6,707 nucleotides of DNA from an uncultured Chlorobiota bacterium. Its GTDB lineage: Bacteria > Bacteroidota > Kapaibacteriia > OLB7. The notes below the pieces were generated by a model. That model did no database searches and had not been told where the DNA came from. It worked only from the letters and a program-made list of their open reading frames with translations. Location of the stretch: contig CAMLOB010000220.1 of the NCBI GenBank assembly GCA_946481475.1, positions 1 to 6,707 of the forward strand, read 5' to 3'. Of this stretch, positions 1-5,355 are shown piece after piece; position 1 is the first letter of the stretch, and each line of letters opens with the position of its first letter. Position numbers and translations under genes: made by a program.

Positions 1-123
1 ACCACGGGTGAAGGGATATTCTCCCGGTCTCTCCTCATCTCCGCATCCCTCTTCCGGAAGGAGGTAAGGGGGGATCTCAATCCCCGAATCCGTTCTGAAA
101 ATCTCTTTGCGTTCGTTCGGCAT
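1..123 (-). CDS. Methylmalonyl-CoA mutase-type large subunit, N-terminal 41 codons (partial)
   Basis: Reading the minus strand from the ATG at 123-121 gives an open frame to the left edge with no stop. Residues 11-17 read TDSGIEI and residues 33-41 read PGEYPFTRG. This matches the start of the substrate-binding barrel in adenosylcobalamin-dependent acyl-CoA mutases, where a (T/S)xxGI(E/P) segment is followed by PGxxPFTRG just before the conserved YxxMYxxRPWT stretch, which lies outside the window. These cytoplasmic enzymes interconvert methylmalonyl-CoA and succinyl-CoA; relatives act on isobutyryl-, hydroxyisobutyryl- or ethylmalonyl-CoA, and the 41 residues cannot tell them apart. The family is usually more than 500 residues long, so most of the gene is missing. 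The start is fixed by the lack of any in-frame ATG in the roughly 60 bases upstream. No good Shine-Dalgarno sequence precedes it; the nearest GAGGA on that strand is about 28 nt away. Confidence 0.85.
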   Translation of the reverse strand, partial: MPNERKEIFRTDSGIEIPPYLLPEEGCGDEERPGEYPFTRG

Positions 124-174
124 GATGGCAGTAATATCTGTTCTATTCCTCGCCTGTTTCCCTCTTCTGAATTT

Positions 175-180
175 ATTATA
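175..180 (-). promoter_or_regulatory. Candidate -10 box for the mutase gene
   Basis: The minus strand reads TATAAT here, an exact match to the sigma-70 -10 consensus, 51 nt upstream of the mutase ATG and in an AT-rich pocket of an otherwise GC-rich window. At the normal 17-nt spacing the -35 position reads TATCAT, which does not resemble TTGACA. Chance occurrence is quite possible, and Bacteroidota primary promoters use a different consensus. Confidence 0.25.
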
Positions 181-220
181 GAGTCGGCGTGTGAAGTATG
201 ATAGTGGAGAAGGAATACCC

Positions 221-247
221 CTTGGTGATTCTTTGTGCTCTTGGTGT
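221..247 (+). repeat. 27-nt intergenic direct repeat, copy 1
   Basis: This stretch matches 1941-1967 at 26 of 27 positions (T at 233, C at 1953) in the same orientation. It contains evenly spaced TTGGTG/TTTGTG words at 222, 232 and 241, and the run goes on past the shared part with another TTGGTGG at 249. Both copies lie in spacers and are followed by a hairpin containing GGATG/CATCC within about 25 nt. GT-rich CTTTGTG/CTTGGTG strings of this style occur in spacers of many environmental bacteria; their function is not known to me. Confidence 0.75.
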
Positions 248-267
248 TTTGGTGGTTATTCTCTCAC

Positions 268-293
268 GGATGATCTCTCTTCAGAGACCATCC
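268..293 (-). repeat. Hairpin following repeat copy 1
   Basis: GGATG (268-272) and TCTCT (274-278) face AGAGA (283-287) and CATCC (289-293) across a 4-nt loop. The only irregular position is 273/288. As plus-strand RNA this is an A-C mismatch, but as minus-strand RNA it becomes a G-U pair, giving an unbroken 11-bp stem with a GAAG loop. That would favour function in a minus-strand transcript, such as a long leader of the mutase gene. There is no T-run after it on either strand, so it is not a typical intrinsic terminator. Confidence 0.5.
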
Positions 294-456
294 ATTCCCA
301 TCCCATTTGAACCGCGACCTCTATAAAAGGCAAAACTATCACATTGAGGGGGGACGACCAACCTGCAGCCCCCGGTCCGTTTGTTCCGCTTCGTCGCATG
401 TTCGCTGTGAACCAATCACACGCGGCCTGTGTTTCGGAGGGAAGAGATCATTCACA

Positions 457-470
457 GGGAGAAAGAAGGA
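457..470 (+). promoter_or_regulatory. Ribosome binding region that decides the reductase start
   Basis: A purine-rich run sits directly before the ATG at 471. GGGAG at 457-461 lies 9 nt from the start codon, and a second AAGGA abuts it. The in-frame GTG at 429 is a poorer choice because it would put 14 non-homologous, charged residues in front of the FAD-binding beta strand, which normally lies at the extreme N-terminus in this family. Confidence 0.55.
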
Positions 471-1817
471 ATGAATTACGATCTGATCGTCATCGGCACG
501 GGTGCCGCCTCGGCTGCGGCTTCGATTTGCCGGAAGGAGGGATGGAAGGTCGCGATTATCGATTCCCGGCCGTTCGGCGGAACCTGTGCGCAGCGGGGGT
601 GCGATCCGAAAAAGGTGCTGGTCGATGCGGCCCGGGTATTGCACGAGGCCCGGCGGATGCAGGGACGGGGGATCGACCCGGCAGGACTGAAGATCGACTG
701 GAAGGAGCTGATGGATTTCAAGCGAACGTTCGTCGAGGATATTCCGCAGAGGACCGAAGAGAAGTATCGGGAGGAGGGGATCGATGCCTTTTACGGCCGG
801 GCCCGCTTCGTGGGAGAGCGGACGATCGAGGTGGAGGGGGAGCGGCTTTCGGGAAAGAAGATCGTGATCGCCGCCGGAGCAAAGCCGACTCCGCTCGGCA
901 TCGAAGGGGAGGAATTGCTGACGACGAGCGACCGGTTTCTGGAACTGGAAGAACTCCCTTCATCCCTCATCTTTGTCGGCGGGGGCTACATCTCGTTCGA
1001 GTTCGCCCACCTTGCCGCCCGGCTCGGGGTGAAGGTCCGCATCCTGAACGACACGTCCCGTCCCCTGGCGGGGTTCGATCCCGATCTGGTCGACCTTCTC
1101 GTCCGGGCCTCGCATCGTTCCGGTATCGACATCGAGTCGAACGCAAAAGTCATCGGTATCGAGAAGCGGGGAGAAGGATTGCAGGTTCACGTCGAGATGA
1201 AGGAGGGAACCCGGACGTTCGATGCCGGGTGTGTGGTCCACGGAGCCGGGCGTGTCCCTGCAATCGATGATCTTGATCTGGAAAAGGGAGGGATCCGGTA
1301 CGGGAAGAAAGGCATCTTTGTCAATCCCTGGCTCCAGTCCGTCTCCAACCCCGACGTCTACAGTGCCGGCGACTGTGCTGCAAGCGGCGGGCCTCCGCTG
1401 ACGCCCGTGGCCGCCCGGGAGACCCGGATCGCCGCTCACAATCTGCTCCACGGAAACAGCCGGGAATTCAATCCTGCGGCCGTCCCGTCGGTTGCCTTCA
1501 CCATCCCTCCGATTGCCGCCGTCGGACTGTCGGAAGAGGAGGCGAGGGAGAAGGAGGGAGAGGTCGTCGTGCGTTTCGAGGAGACGGCCGACTGGTACGG
1601 TGCGCGTCATCTCGGCGAGACCTGCTCGGCCCACAAGATCATTCTCGGCCGGGAGGGGAAGAAGATCCTCGGCGCCCACCTTGTCGGCCCCCACGCCGAT
1701 GAAGTCATCAATATCTTCGCCCTGGCGATACGCTCCGGCCTCGGAGTCGACGATCTTCAGGACGTGATGTTCGCCTATCCGACCGGGGCTTCCGATATTC
1801 CGTACATGCTTCCATAA
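471..1817 (+). CDS. FAD/NAD(P)-dependent disulfide oxidoreductase (glutathione/mercuric reductase-like, COG1249 type)
   Basis: This 448-residue cytoplasmic flavoprotein belongs to the class I pyridine nucleotide-disulfide oxidoreductases, which normally have 450-480 residues. In order it shows the FAD-binding fold (GTGAASAAA at 9-17, acidic Asp31 at the end of the second strand), the redox disulfide (GGTC at 36-39, Cys39 and Cys44 with CX4C spacing), the NAD(P)-binding fold (GGGYIS at 170-175), the second FAD motif (SAGD at 298-301) and a C-terminal dimerisation domain from about 338. Two positions differ from glutathione reductase and lipoamide dehydrogenase. The catalytic His of the C-terminal HPTxxE motif is Tyr436 (YPTGASD), and the loop after the NAD(P) fold reads ILNDTSRP, lacking both the usual Glu of NAD enzymes and the paired Arg of NADPH enzymes. 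The substrate is therefore unknown, and annotation as true glutathione reductase would be unsafe. It is divergent from the mutase gene and stands alone. The start is set at ATG 471 because of the purine-rich sequence before it; GTG 429 is the alternative. Confidence 0.92.
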   Translation: MNYDLIVIGTGAASAAASICRKEGWKVAIIDSRPFGGTCAQRGCDPKKVLVDAARVLHEARRMQGRGIDPAGLKIDWKELMDFKRTFVEDIPQRTEEKYREEGIDAFYGRARFVGERTIEVEGERLSGKKIVIAAGAKPTPLGIEGEELLTTSDRFLELEELPSSLIFVGGGYISFEFAHLAARLGVKVRILNDTSRPLAGFDPDLVDLLVRASHRSGIDIESNAKVIGIEKRGEGLQVHVEMKEGTRTFDAGCVVHGAGRVPAIDDLDLEKGGIRYGKKGIFVNPWLQSVSNPDVYSAGDCAASGGPPLTPVAARETRIAAHNLLHGNSREFNPAAVPSVAFTIPPIAAVGLSEEEAREKEGEVVVRFEETADWYGARHLGETCSAHKIILGREGKKILGAHLVGPHADEVINIFALAIRSGLGVDDLQDVMFAYPTGASDIPYMLP

Positions 1818-1822
1818 CATGA

Positions 1823-1850
1823 GGGGGAGGCCGCATTGCGACTCTCCCCC
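1823..1850 (+). terminator. Possible terminator hairpin downstream of the reductase gene
   Basis: GGGGGAG at 1823-1829 is perfectly complementary to CTCCCCC at 1844-1850, giving a 7-bp GC-rich stem with a 14-nt loop, starting 6 nt after the stop codon. Position fits a terminator, but no T-tract follows (next bases GCCGTTCGTC), so intrinsic termination is uncertain. It may serve as a 3'-end stabilising stem. Confidence 0.4.
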
Positions 1851-1940
1851 GCCGTTCGTCTCAGAGGGCTTCTTGAAAGTAGCCTGTGTGCTCCTGTGGT
1901 CTGAGCAGTCACAGACAAGCATCAGGGAAATGCTCTACCA

Positions 1941-1967
1941 CTTGGTGATTCTTCGTGCTCTTGGTGT
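1941..1967 (+). repeat. 27-nt intergenic direct repeat, copy 2
   Basis: This is the second copy of the 221-247 sequence, same orientation, 26/27 identical, 1720 bp away. The two copies flank the reductase gene as direct repeats. Here the repeat runs straight into the perfect inverted repeat at 1970-2009, and the pair looks like the left half of a larger palindromic element ending near 2070. Confidence 0.75.
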
Positions 1968-1969
1968 CC

Positions 1970-2009
1970 GCTGCGGCGGATGGTGGTCGATCTCACCATC
2001 CGCCGCGGT
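1970..2009. repeat. Perfect 13-bp inverted repeat with 8-nt loop
   Basis: GCGGCGGATGGTG at 1973-1985 is exactly complementary to CACCATCCGCCGC at 1994-2006. As plus-strand RNA it extends with a C-G pair and G-U pairs to about 17 bp (1970-1986 with 1993-2009). It sits in the 312-bp spacer between two convergent genes, 152 nt after the reductase stop and 120 nt from the stop of the minus-strand gene. No T-run follows on either strand, so it is a strong structure but not a classic terminator. Confidence 0.85.
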
Positions 2010-2030
2010 CTTTGATGCGCCGTGGCGTGC

Positions 2031-2070
2031 CGACACAAAGGATGCCAGGTACCACGAAGCACAGAGACTT
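2031..2070 (-). repeat. Inverted relative of the GT-rich repeat (right arm)
   Basis: Read on the minus strand this stretch has the same word style as the 27-nt repeat: TCTGTGCTTCGTGGT, then CCTTTGTGTC. It faces the 1941-1967 copy across the central inverted repeat, so 1941-2070 resembles a degenerate palindromic element of about 130 bp. The arms match only loosely, with roughly 11 of 18 positions when the inner ends are aligned by eye. I see no open reading frame of its own in it and no terminal target duplication. Confidence 0.4.
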
Positions 2071-2129
2071 CTGCAATTCGTCACTTTTAAGAGACCCTCT
2101 CAGGATCAGAAGCCCGTCGAAGTCTGCCT

Positions 2130-3380
2130 CTAAGGAATCACAAACTTTCCTGTAATCGCTTCTCCTTCCGATGTGAAGCGATAGAGATAGATCCCCGAAG
2201 GGAGGGAATGCAGATCAAGCGTCAGAGGTGAGCCGTCATAGGTTCCGGTCGCCGCTATCCGTCCCAGTCCGTCATACAGCGTCAGCGATGCCCGCGTTTC
2301 CTTCTCCAGTGAGAAGAGGAACGCTCCGTTGCCGAGCGACGTGATCGATGCGGCTGCGGTTCTTCCCCCATCATCCTCCACTCCGGCAACCGGCGCCGAC
2401 TTCCGGGCGACGATGCCCGGGTAGCCGACCGCATAAAAGAACCCGTCCTGCACGATTGCGTTGGTGAAGTCGATCTCCGGCGTCAGATACTCGATGCTCC
2501 AGTTCTCCCCGCCGTCGGTGGTCCATGCCATCGTGCTTGCCGAGCCGACCGCCAGTCCCTGTCCGTCCGGCGTCATGTCGACCGCTCCCAGCGTATGTGT
2601 TGCGTTCGTCGAGGTCAGGATCGTTCGCCACGTCTCGCCGGCATCGGTCGTCTTCAGCACCCGGTTGCTTGGTCCTTCGGCGTCGTAGACGAGCATGATC
2701 CCTTCCCGTGCGTTCATGAAGTCGATGGAGGAGACCGTCAGTATTCCGGCATATTCCTGGATCACCTGCCATGAAGCTCCGCCGTCGACCGAACGATAGA
2801 GTTTATCCGGAGCAAAGAAGTTCTGTCCTTCCCCGGCGACCGCGTAGGCCGTGTCGGGATGCGGGGCGGCGACCATGACGAAGACGTCGCCGGTTCCGGT
2901 CGGCGTGGGCGTCCAGCTCTTCCCGGCGTCGGTGGTCTTCAGGATCGCACCGTTGTATCCTCCGCCGTAGCCGGTCGTCCGGTCGGCGAATTCCACCTCG
3001 TAGATGCCGAAGGAACCCTGATAGGTGTTCTCGTCGCTCCAGGTTTTCCCTCCGTCGGTGGTGTTCCGGATAAGTGCGCAGGTGCAGGACTGATCGTGGC
3101 CGGTGATGACGCCGTTAAGCTCGTCGGCGAATTTGATCGAGAAGAGATAGGTGCCGGGGATCGATTCGATCTCCCAGGATGCTCCTCCGTCTGTCGTCCG
3201 TCCCAGCACTCCCCGCTCGGCCCCCCAGCCGACGGCAAAGCCGGTGGAAGGGGTCAGGAAGTGAGCGTCGAATATCGTCTCCGGTACCCCGAGCGATATG
3301 TTGTCCCACTGTCCGAAGCAGGGGAGAGTGCAAAGCGTTCCGAGAATGACCGACAGGGCATGAGTGCGCAGTGGTTTCAT
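2130..3380 (-). CDS. Secreted Ycf48/BNR-repeat beta-propeller-like protein with T9SS sorting domain
   Basis: The 416-residue product starts with a Sec signal peptide: Lys2 and Arg5, a hydrophobic core at about 8-19, and likely cleavage after Gly23 (CFG/Q). Cys21 is preceded by Pro, so a lipobox is unlikely. Six (T/S)(T/V)DxGxxW motifs follow at 62, 107, 149, 197, 244 and 287. They are the Asp-box-type loops of Ycf48/BNR or sialidase-like propellers, each after a hydrophobic strand, and six to seven blades would fit the length. Residues about 346-416 are a T9SS type A sorting domain, with LTLYDGLGR and then LPSGIYLYRF and a final GKFVIP. Such proteins are moved across the outer membrane by the type IX system and released or anchored; the specific role here is unknown and need not be related to photosystem assembly. 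GGAGGA on the minus strand (3394-3389), 8 nt before ATG, supports the start. The gene stands alone, divergent from the 510-residue protein gene. Confidence 0.9.
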   Translation of the reverse strand: MKPLRTHALSVILGTLCTLPCFGQWDNISLGVPETIFDAHFLTPSTGFAVGWGAERGVLGRTTDGGASWEIESIPGTYLFSIKFADELNGVITGHDQSCTCALIRNTTDGGKTWSDENTYQGSFGIYEVEFADRTTGYGGGYNGAILKTTDAGKSWTPTPTGTGDVFVMVAAPHPDTAYAVAGEGQNFFAPDKLYRSVDGGASWQVIQEYAGILTVSSIDFMNAREGIMLVYDAEGPSNRVLKTTDAGETWRTILTSTNATHTLGAVDMTPDGQGLAVGSASTMAWTTDGGENWSIEYLTPEIDFTNAIVQDGFFYAVGYPGIVARKSAPVAGVEDDGGRTAAASITSLGNGAFLFSLEKETRASLTLYDGLGRIAATGTYDGSPLTLDLHSLPSGIYLYRFTSEGEAITGKFVIP

Positions 3381-3388
3381 TGTTGTAA

Positions 3389-3394
3389 TCCTCC
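3389..3394 (-). promoter_or_regulatory. Strong Shine-Dalgarno site of the Ycf48-like gene
   Basis: The minus strand reads GGAGGA with 8 nt to the ATG at 3380. It is noteworthy because the other start sites in the window are weaker: the mutase and the 510-residue protein have none I can see, and many Bacteroidota genes lack one. Confidence 0.65.
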
Positions 3395-3427
3395 GATATC
3401 GATAGAGTTGATAATCTGCTGACTGAT

Positions 3428-3487
3428 GAGAGCCGGTTCCGGGAAGGGTGTCCGACCGGTCCGGTTATCCGAGCCGAACCGGCTCTC
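3428..3487. repeat. 12-bp perfect inverted repeat
   Basis: GAGAGCCGGTTC at 3428-3439 is exactly complementary to GAACCGGCTCTC at 3476-3487, with 36 nt between the arms. The left arm can pair alternatively with ACCGGCTCT at 3530-3538 (9 bp). It lies 48-107 nt upstream of the Ycf48-like start codon, so it could fall within that gene's leader or act as an operator-like palindrome. Confidence 0.7.
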
Positions 3488-3504
3488 GCGGAGCAAGGAT
3501 AGAG

Positions 3505-3638
3505 GAGGGGGAGAGCGTCGACAAACCGCACCGGCTCTTCGTGAAGGTTCCCTTCCCGGAGGCGATCGGTCCGTTCCGTCGGTTCCGGAGTCTTTGGGGC
3601 CGATTCCGTGCGGCAATCCTCCCGGTTCTCTCCCCCTC
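3505..3638. repeat. 11-bp perfect long-range inverted repeat
   Basis: GAGGGGGAGAG at 3505-3515 is exactly complementary to CTCTCCCCCTC at 3628-3638, with 112 nt between the arms. The arms are low-complexity purine/pyrimidine runs, so some of the match may be compositional. Together with the 11-bp pair 3438-3448/3550-3560, which crosses it, it suggests a structured region or decayed repeats. Confidence 0.5.
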
Positions 3639-3764
3639 GTTCACGATTTGACGAAGAATCCCGATAACGGTCGCTTTTTTTTCAACGCTTCGAACTGTCG
3701 GGCGAAAGTGGTGGGGATTCCGGGTAACCCCGATTGATATTCAGGGGTATGTTGAAGCCGTAAA

Positions 3765-5297
3765 ATGAAGGCAGGGGGGCATAACGACCGACAAACAATT
3801 CCGAATCCGGTGAACCATTCCGACGATCTCTTCAATCTTGTCCATTCCCTGACGCGGCAGGAGAAGCGGTACTTCAGACTCCTGGCATCGATGCAGCGGG
3901 GAGAGAAGAAGTATCTGCGTCTGTTCGAGGCGATCAGTGTCCAGAAGGAGCATGACGATGAACAACTTCGCGCGGCGTTGTGCGATGAAGGGGGGAGTGA
4001 ACATCTGCACGTTGCCAAACGCTATCTGTTCGATATGATCCTGAGATCCCTCCGGCTCTACCGCGAGAAGAACATGCCCCCCCTTCGCACGCAGAACCGG
4101 TTGCGCGAAGTTGAGATCCTGTACGAAAAGGGATTGATGAAACCGGCCCGCAAACTCTGGAGGAAAGTCCGGGAGGAAGCCGAGTATAACGGGAACTATC
4201 TTGCCATGCTGATAGCTCTGGAACAGGAGGAGAAGTTATGCCGGGGGGGGCGGGGGATCTCCGCGACCGAGTTTCAGAAGCGTCGGGAACAGATGCTGCT
4301 GCGACTCGAACGCCTCTGTCGGCTGGACTATCTCAACCGTCGCGTACTGGAGGTTCTGACCGATCATGGCGACGTCTGCAAGCGAAAGGAGATGCTGCGG
4401 GAAGTTGTGGAAGATCCTCTGTTCCACGAACTGCCGGAAGGGGAATCGTTCAACTACAGGGAACTCTTCTTCCACACCCGGGCCCTCTACTATTTCGGTC
4501 TGCGCCGGTACCGGGAGAGTCTGGAAGAACTTCTGCGTTGCAACGAATGTTTCGAGGATGATCCTTCCTTGATCAGTCGATTTCCGGAAGTCTACGTCAA
4601 GCTGCTTGGAAACCTGATTACCGTGCTGACACGATCAGGCGATTCCCGATCGGGAGAGATACTGACGGAGCTGGGTTCCCGGGTCGCTTCCGTCCTCTGC
4701 GCGTCGCGTTGTCCGGTGTCGGTTGCCGGCAAGCTTCGCGTACGCATCCTGCATTACCGGCTGACCCATCACGCCCGCTTCGGAGAGTTCGGGGAATGTG
4801 TTGCCCTGACAGCAGAGGCGGAGGAGAATATCGAGCGTTTCGGTCCGTATGCCGACCGGTTTGACGTGGCGCATATCCTGTACTTTCTCTCCTGTGCCCG
4901 GTTCATGCAGGGAGACTACAGAGGGGCCCGGGAGTATGAGGAGCGCATCATGGTCGGCAGGGAGCCGCGCGCGGGGAAACCCTTCTATCGATTCCTCCGG
5001 CTCTACGCTCTGATCCTTTCGTTTGAACTCGGGGAGATCGACCGGATGGAAAACATTCTGCGCCGCATCGAACGCTCCTTTGCCCGACGGGAGGCCGTTC
5101 CGGCAATCGAACTTCTGCTCCACTCATTCTTCCGGGACCATCTGCGCCTTGCCGACCGGCGGAAACGTGTCGAACACCTCCACCGGCTTGCCGTAGAAGC
5201 CGCCGGACTTGAAGGGGATGCCGGAAGTCATTACTATCTCCAGTATTTCGATGTCGGCAGTTGGCTGCGGAGGAGACGTCAAAAAGAGCGGGAATAG
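3765..5297 (+). CDS. Helical-repeat (TPR-like) protein of unknown function, Bacteroidota-type family
   Basis: The 510-residue product has no signal peptide or membrane segment and is almost entirely amphipathic helix, so it is probably a cytoplasmic alpha-solenoid. The N-terminus holds the most distinctive block: DDLFNLVHSL at 20-29, EKRYFRLLAS at 33-42, KKYLRLFEAI at 48-57, then VAKRYLFDMILRSLRLY at 83-99. I recall the same (S/T)LxxxEKRYFxLxAS...K(N/K)YLxLFxAI pattern in uncharacterised Bacteroidota proteins, which is memory and not a search. Later stretches such as ALYYFGLRRYRESLEELL and the CARFMQGDYRGAREYEERI stretch have the spacing of TPR helix pairs, implying a protein-binding scaffold. 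No enzymatic motif is visible. ATG 3765 is the earliest start and there is no Shine-Dalgarno sequence, only an A-rich TAAA before it; the next Met (43) would cut into the conserved block. An 8-G run at 4243-4250 lies inside the gene. It is divergent from the Ycf48-like gene and convergent with the surface-protein gene. Confidence 0.85.
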   Translation: MKAGGHNDRQTIPNPVNHSDDLFNLVHSLTRQEKRYFRLLASMQRGEKKYLRLFEAISVQKEHDDEQLRAALCDEGGSEHLHVAKRYLFDMILRSLRLYREKNMPPLRTQNRLREVEILYEKGLMKPARKLWRKVREEAEYNGNYLAMLIALEQEEKLCRGGRGISATEFQKRREQMLLRLERLCRLDYLNRRVLEVLTDHGDVCKRKEMLREVVEDPLFHELPEGESFNYRELFFHTRALYYFGLRRYRESLEELLRCNECFEDDPSLISRFPEVYVKLLGNLITVLTRSGDSRSGEILTELGSRVASVLCASRCPVSVAGKLRVRILHYRLTHHARFGEFGECVALTAEAEENIERFGPYADRFDVAHILYFLSCARFMQGDYRGAREYEERIMVGREPRAGKPFYRFLRLYALILSFELGEIDRMENILRRIERSFARREAVPAIELLLHSFFRDHLRLADRRKRVEHLHRLAVEAAGLEGDAGSHYYLQYFDVGSWLRRRRQKERE

Positions 5298-5355
5298 GCT
5301 TCCGACCTCCTGCCGATCATGGCTGATATATTGATGGAGTCCGCATGGTCCGCCT
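5298..5355. other. Short spacer between convergent genes
   Basis: These 58 bases separate the stop codons of two convergent genes. I see only a 4-bp stem (ATCA/TGAT, around 5317-5328) and no T-run on either strand, so there is no evident intrinsic terminator for either gene. Confidence 0.5.

Larger units (their letters stand above)
124..470. other. Non-coding divergent spacer between mutase and reductase genes
   Basis: I find no credible coding sequence in these 347 bases: the one long overlapping frame (from 344) is an out-of-frame shadow of the reductase gene. The spacer must hold the promoters of two divergent genes. It contains a consensus-like TATAAT on the minus strand at 180-175, a 27-nt repeat copy at 221-247, a hairpin at 268-293, and a TATAAA on the plus strand at 322-327 without a recognisable -35. 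On the minus strand at 338-331 it reads TAGTTTTG, which fits the Bacteroidota -7 consensus TAnnTTTG. That site has only a near-match (GTTG) at the expected -33 distance, so I do not call it a promoter. Confidence 0.6.
3381..3764. other. Structured non-coding spacer between divergent genes
   Basis: No open frame in these 384 bases looks like a protein: the longest plus-strand frame (3426-3737) encodes a low-complexity, Arg/Pro/Gly-rich string with no motif. The spacer must carry the starts of two divergent transcripts. It contains several exact inverted repeats: 3428-3439 with 3476-3487, 3438-3448 with 3550-3560, and 3505-3515 with 3628-3638. It also has an 8-T run at 3675-3682 that is not preceded by a good stem. 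I could not identify promoters with confidence; TTGACG at 3649-3654 has no -10 at the right distance. Confidence 0.6.

Noticed and set aside
221..260. A short CRISPR-like array from the spaced TTGGTG words
   Set aside because: The words are 8-10 nt apart and there are no 25-40 nt repeats with unique spacers.
345..376. GGGGGG/CCCCC pairing as a terminator or operator before the reductase
   Set aside because: Only 5-6 bp of homopolymer with a 15-nt loop and no T-run, expected by chance in this composition.
344..1270. A 308-codon plus-strand open frame overlapping the reductase gene
   Set aside because: It is a different-frame shadow of the reductase gene; its product is Arg/Gly-rich with no motif, while the other frame carries all the flavoprotein signatures.
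960..1922. A 320-codon minus-strand open frame antisense to the reductase
   Set aside because: Long antisense frames are common in GC-rich genes; the product shows no domain and overlaps most of a well-supported gene.
1819..2133. A 104-codon plus-strand frame after the reductase
   Set aside because: It runs through the hairpin and the repeat element and its product has no recognisable features, so it is taken as non-coding.
3675..3682. Run of eight T as an intrinsic terminator
   Set aside because: The preceding 40 bases form no stem longer than 3-4 bp, and no gene ends just upstream on the plus strand.
3426..3737. A 103-codon plus-strand frame in the divergent spacer
   Set aside because: Low-complexity product, no ribosome binding site, and the region is explained better by inverted repeats.
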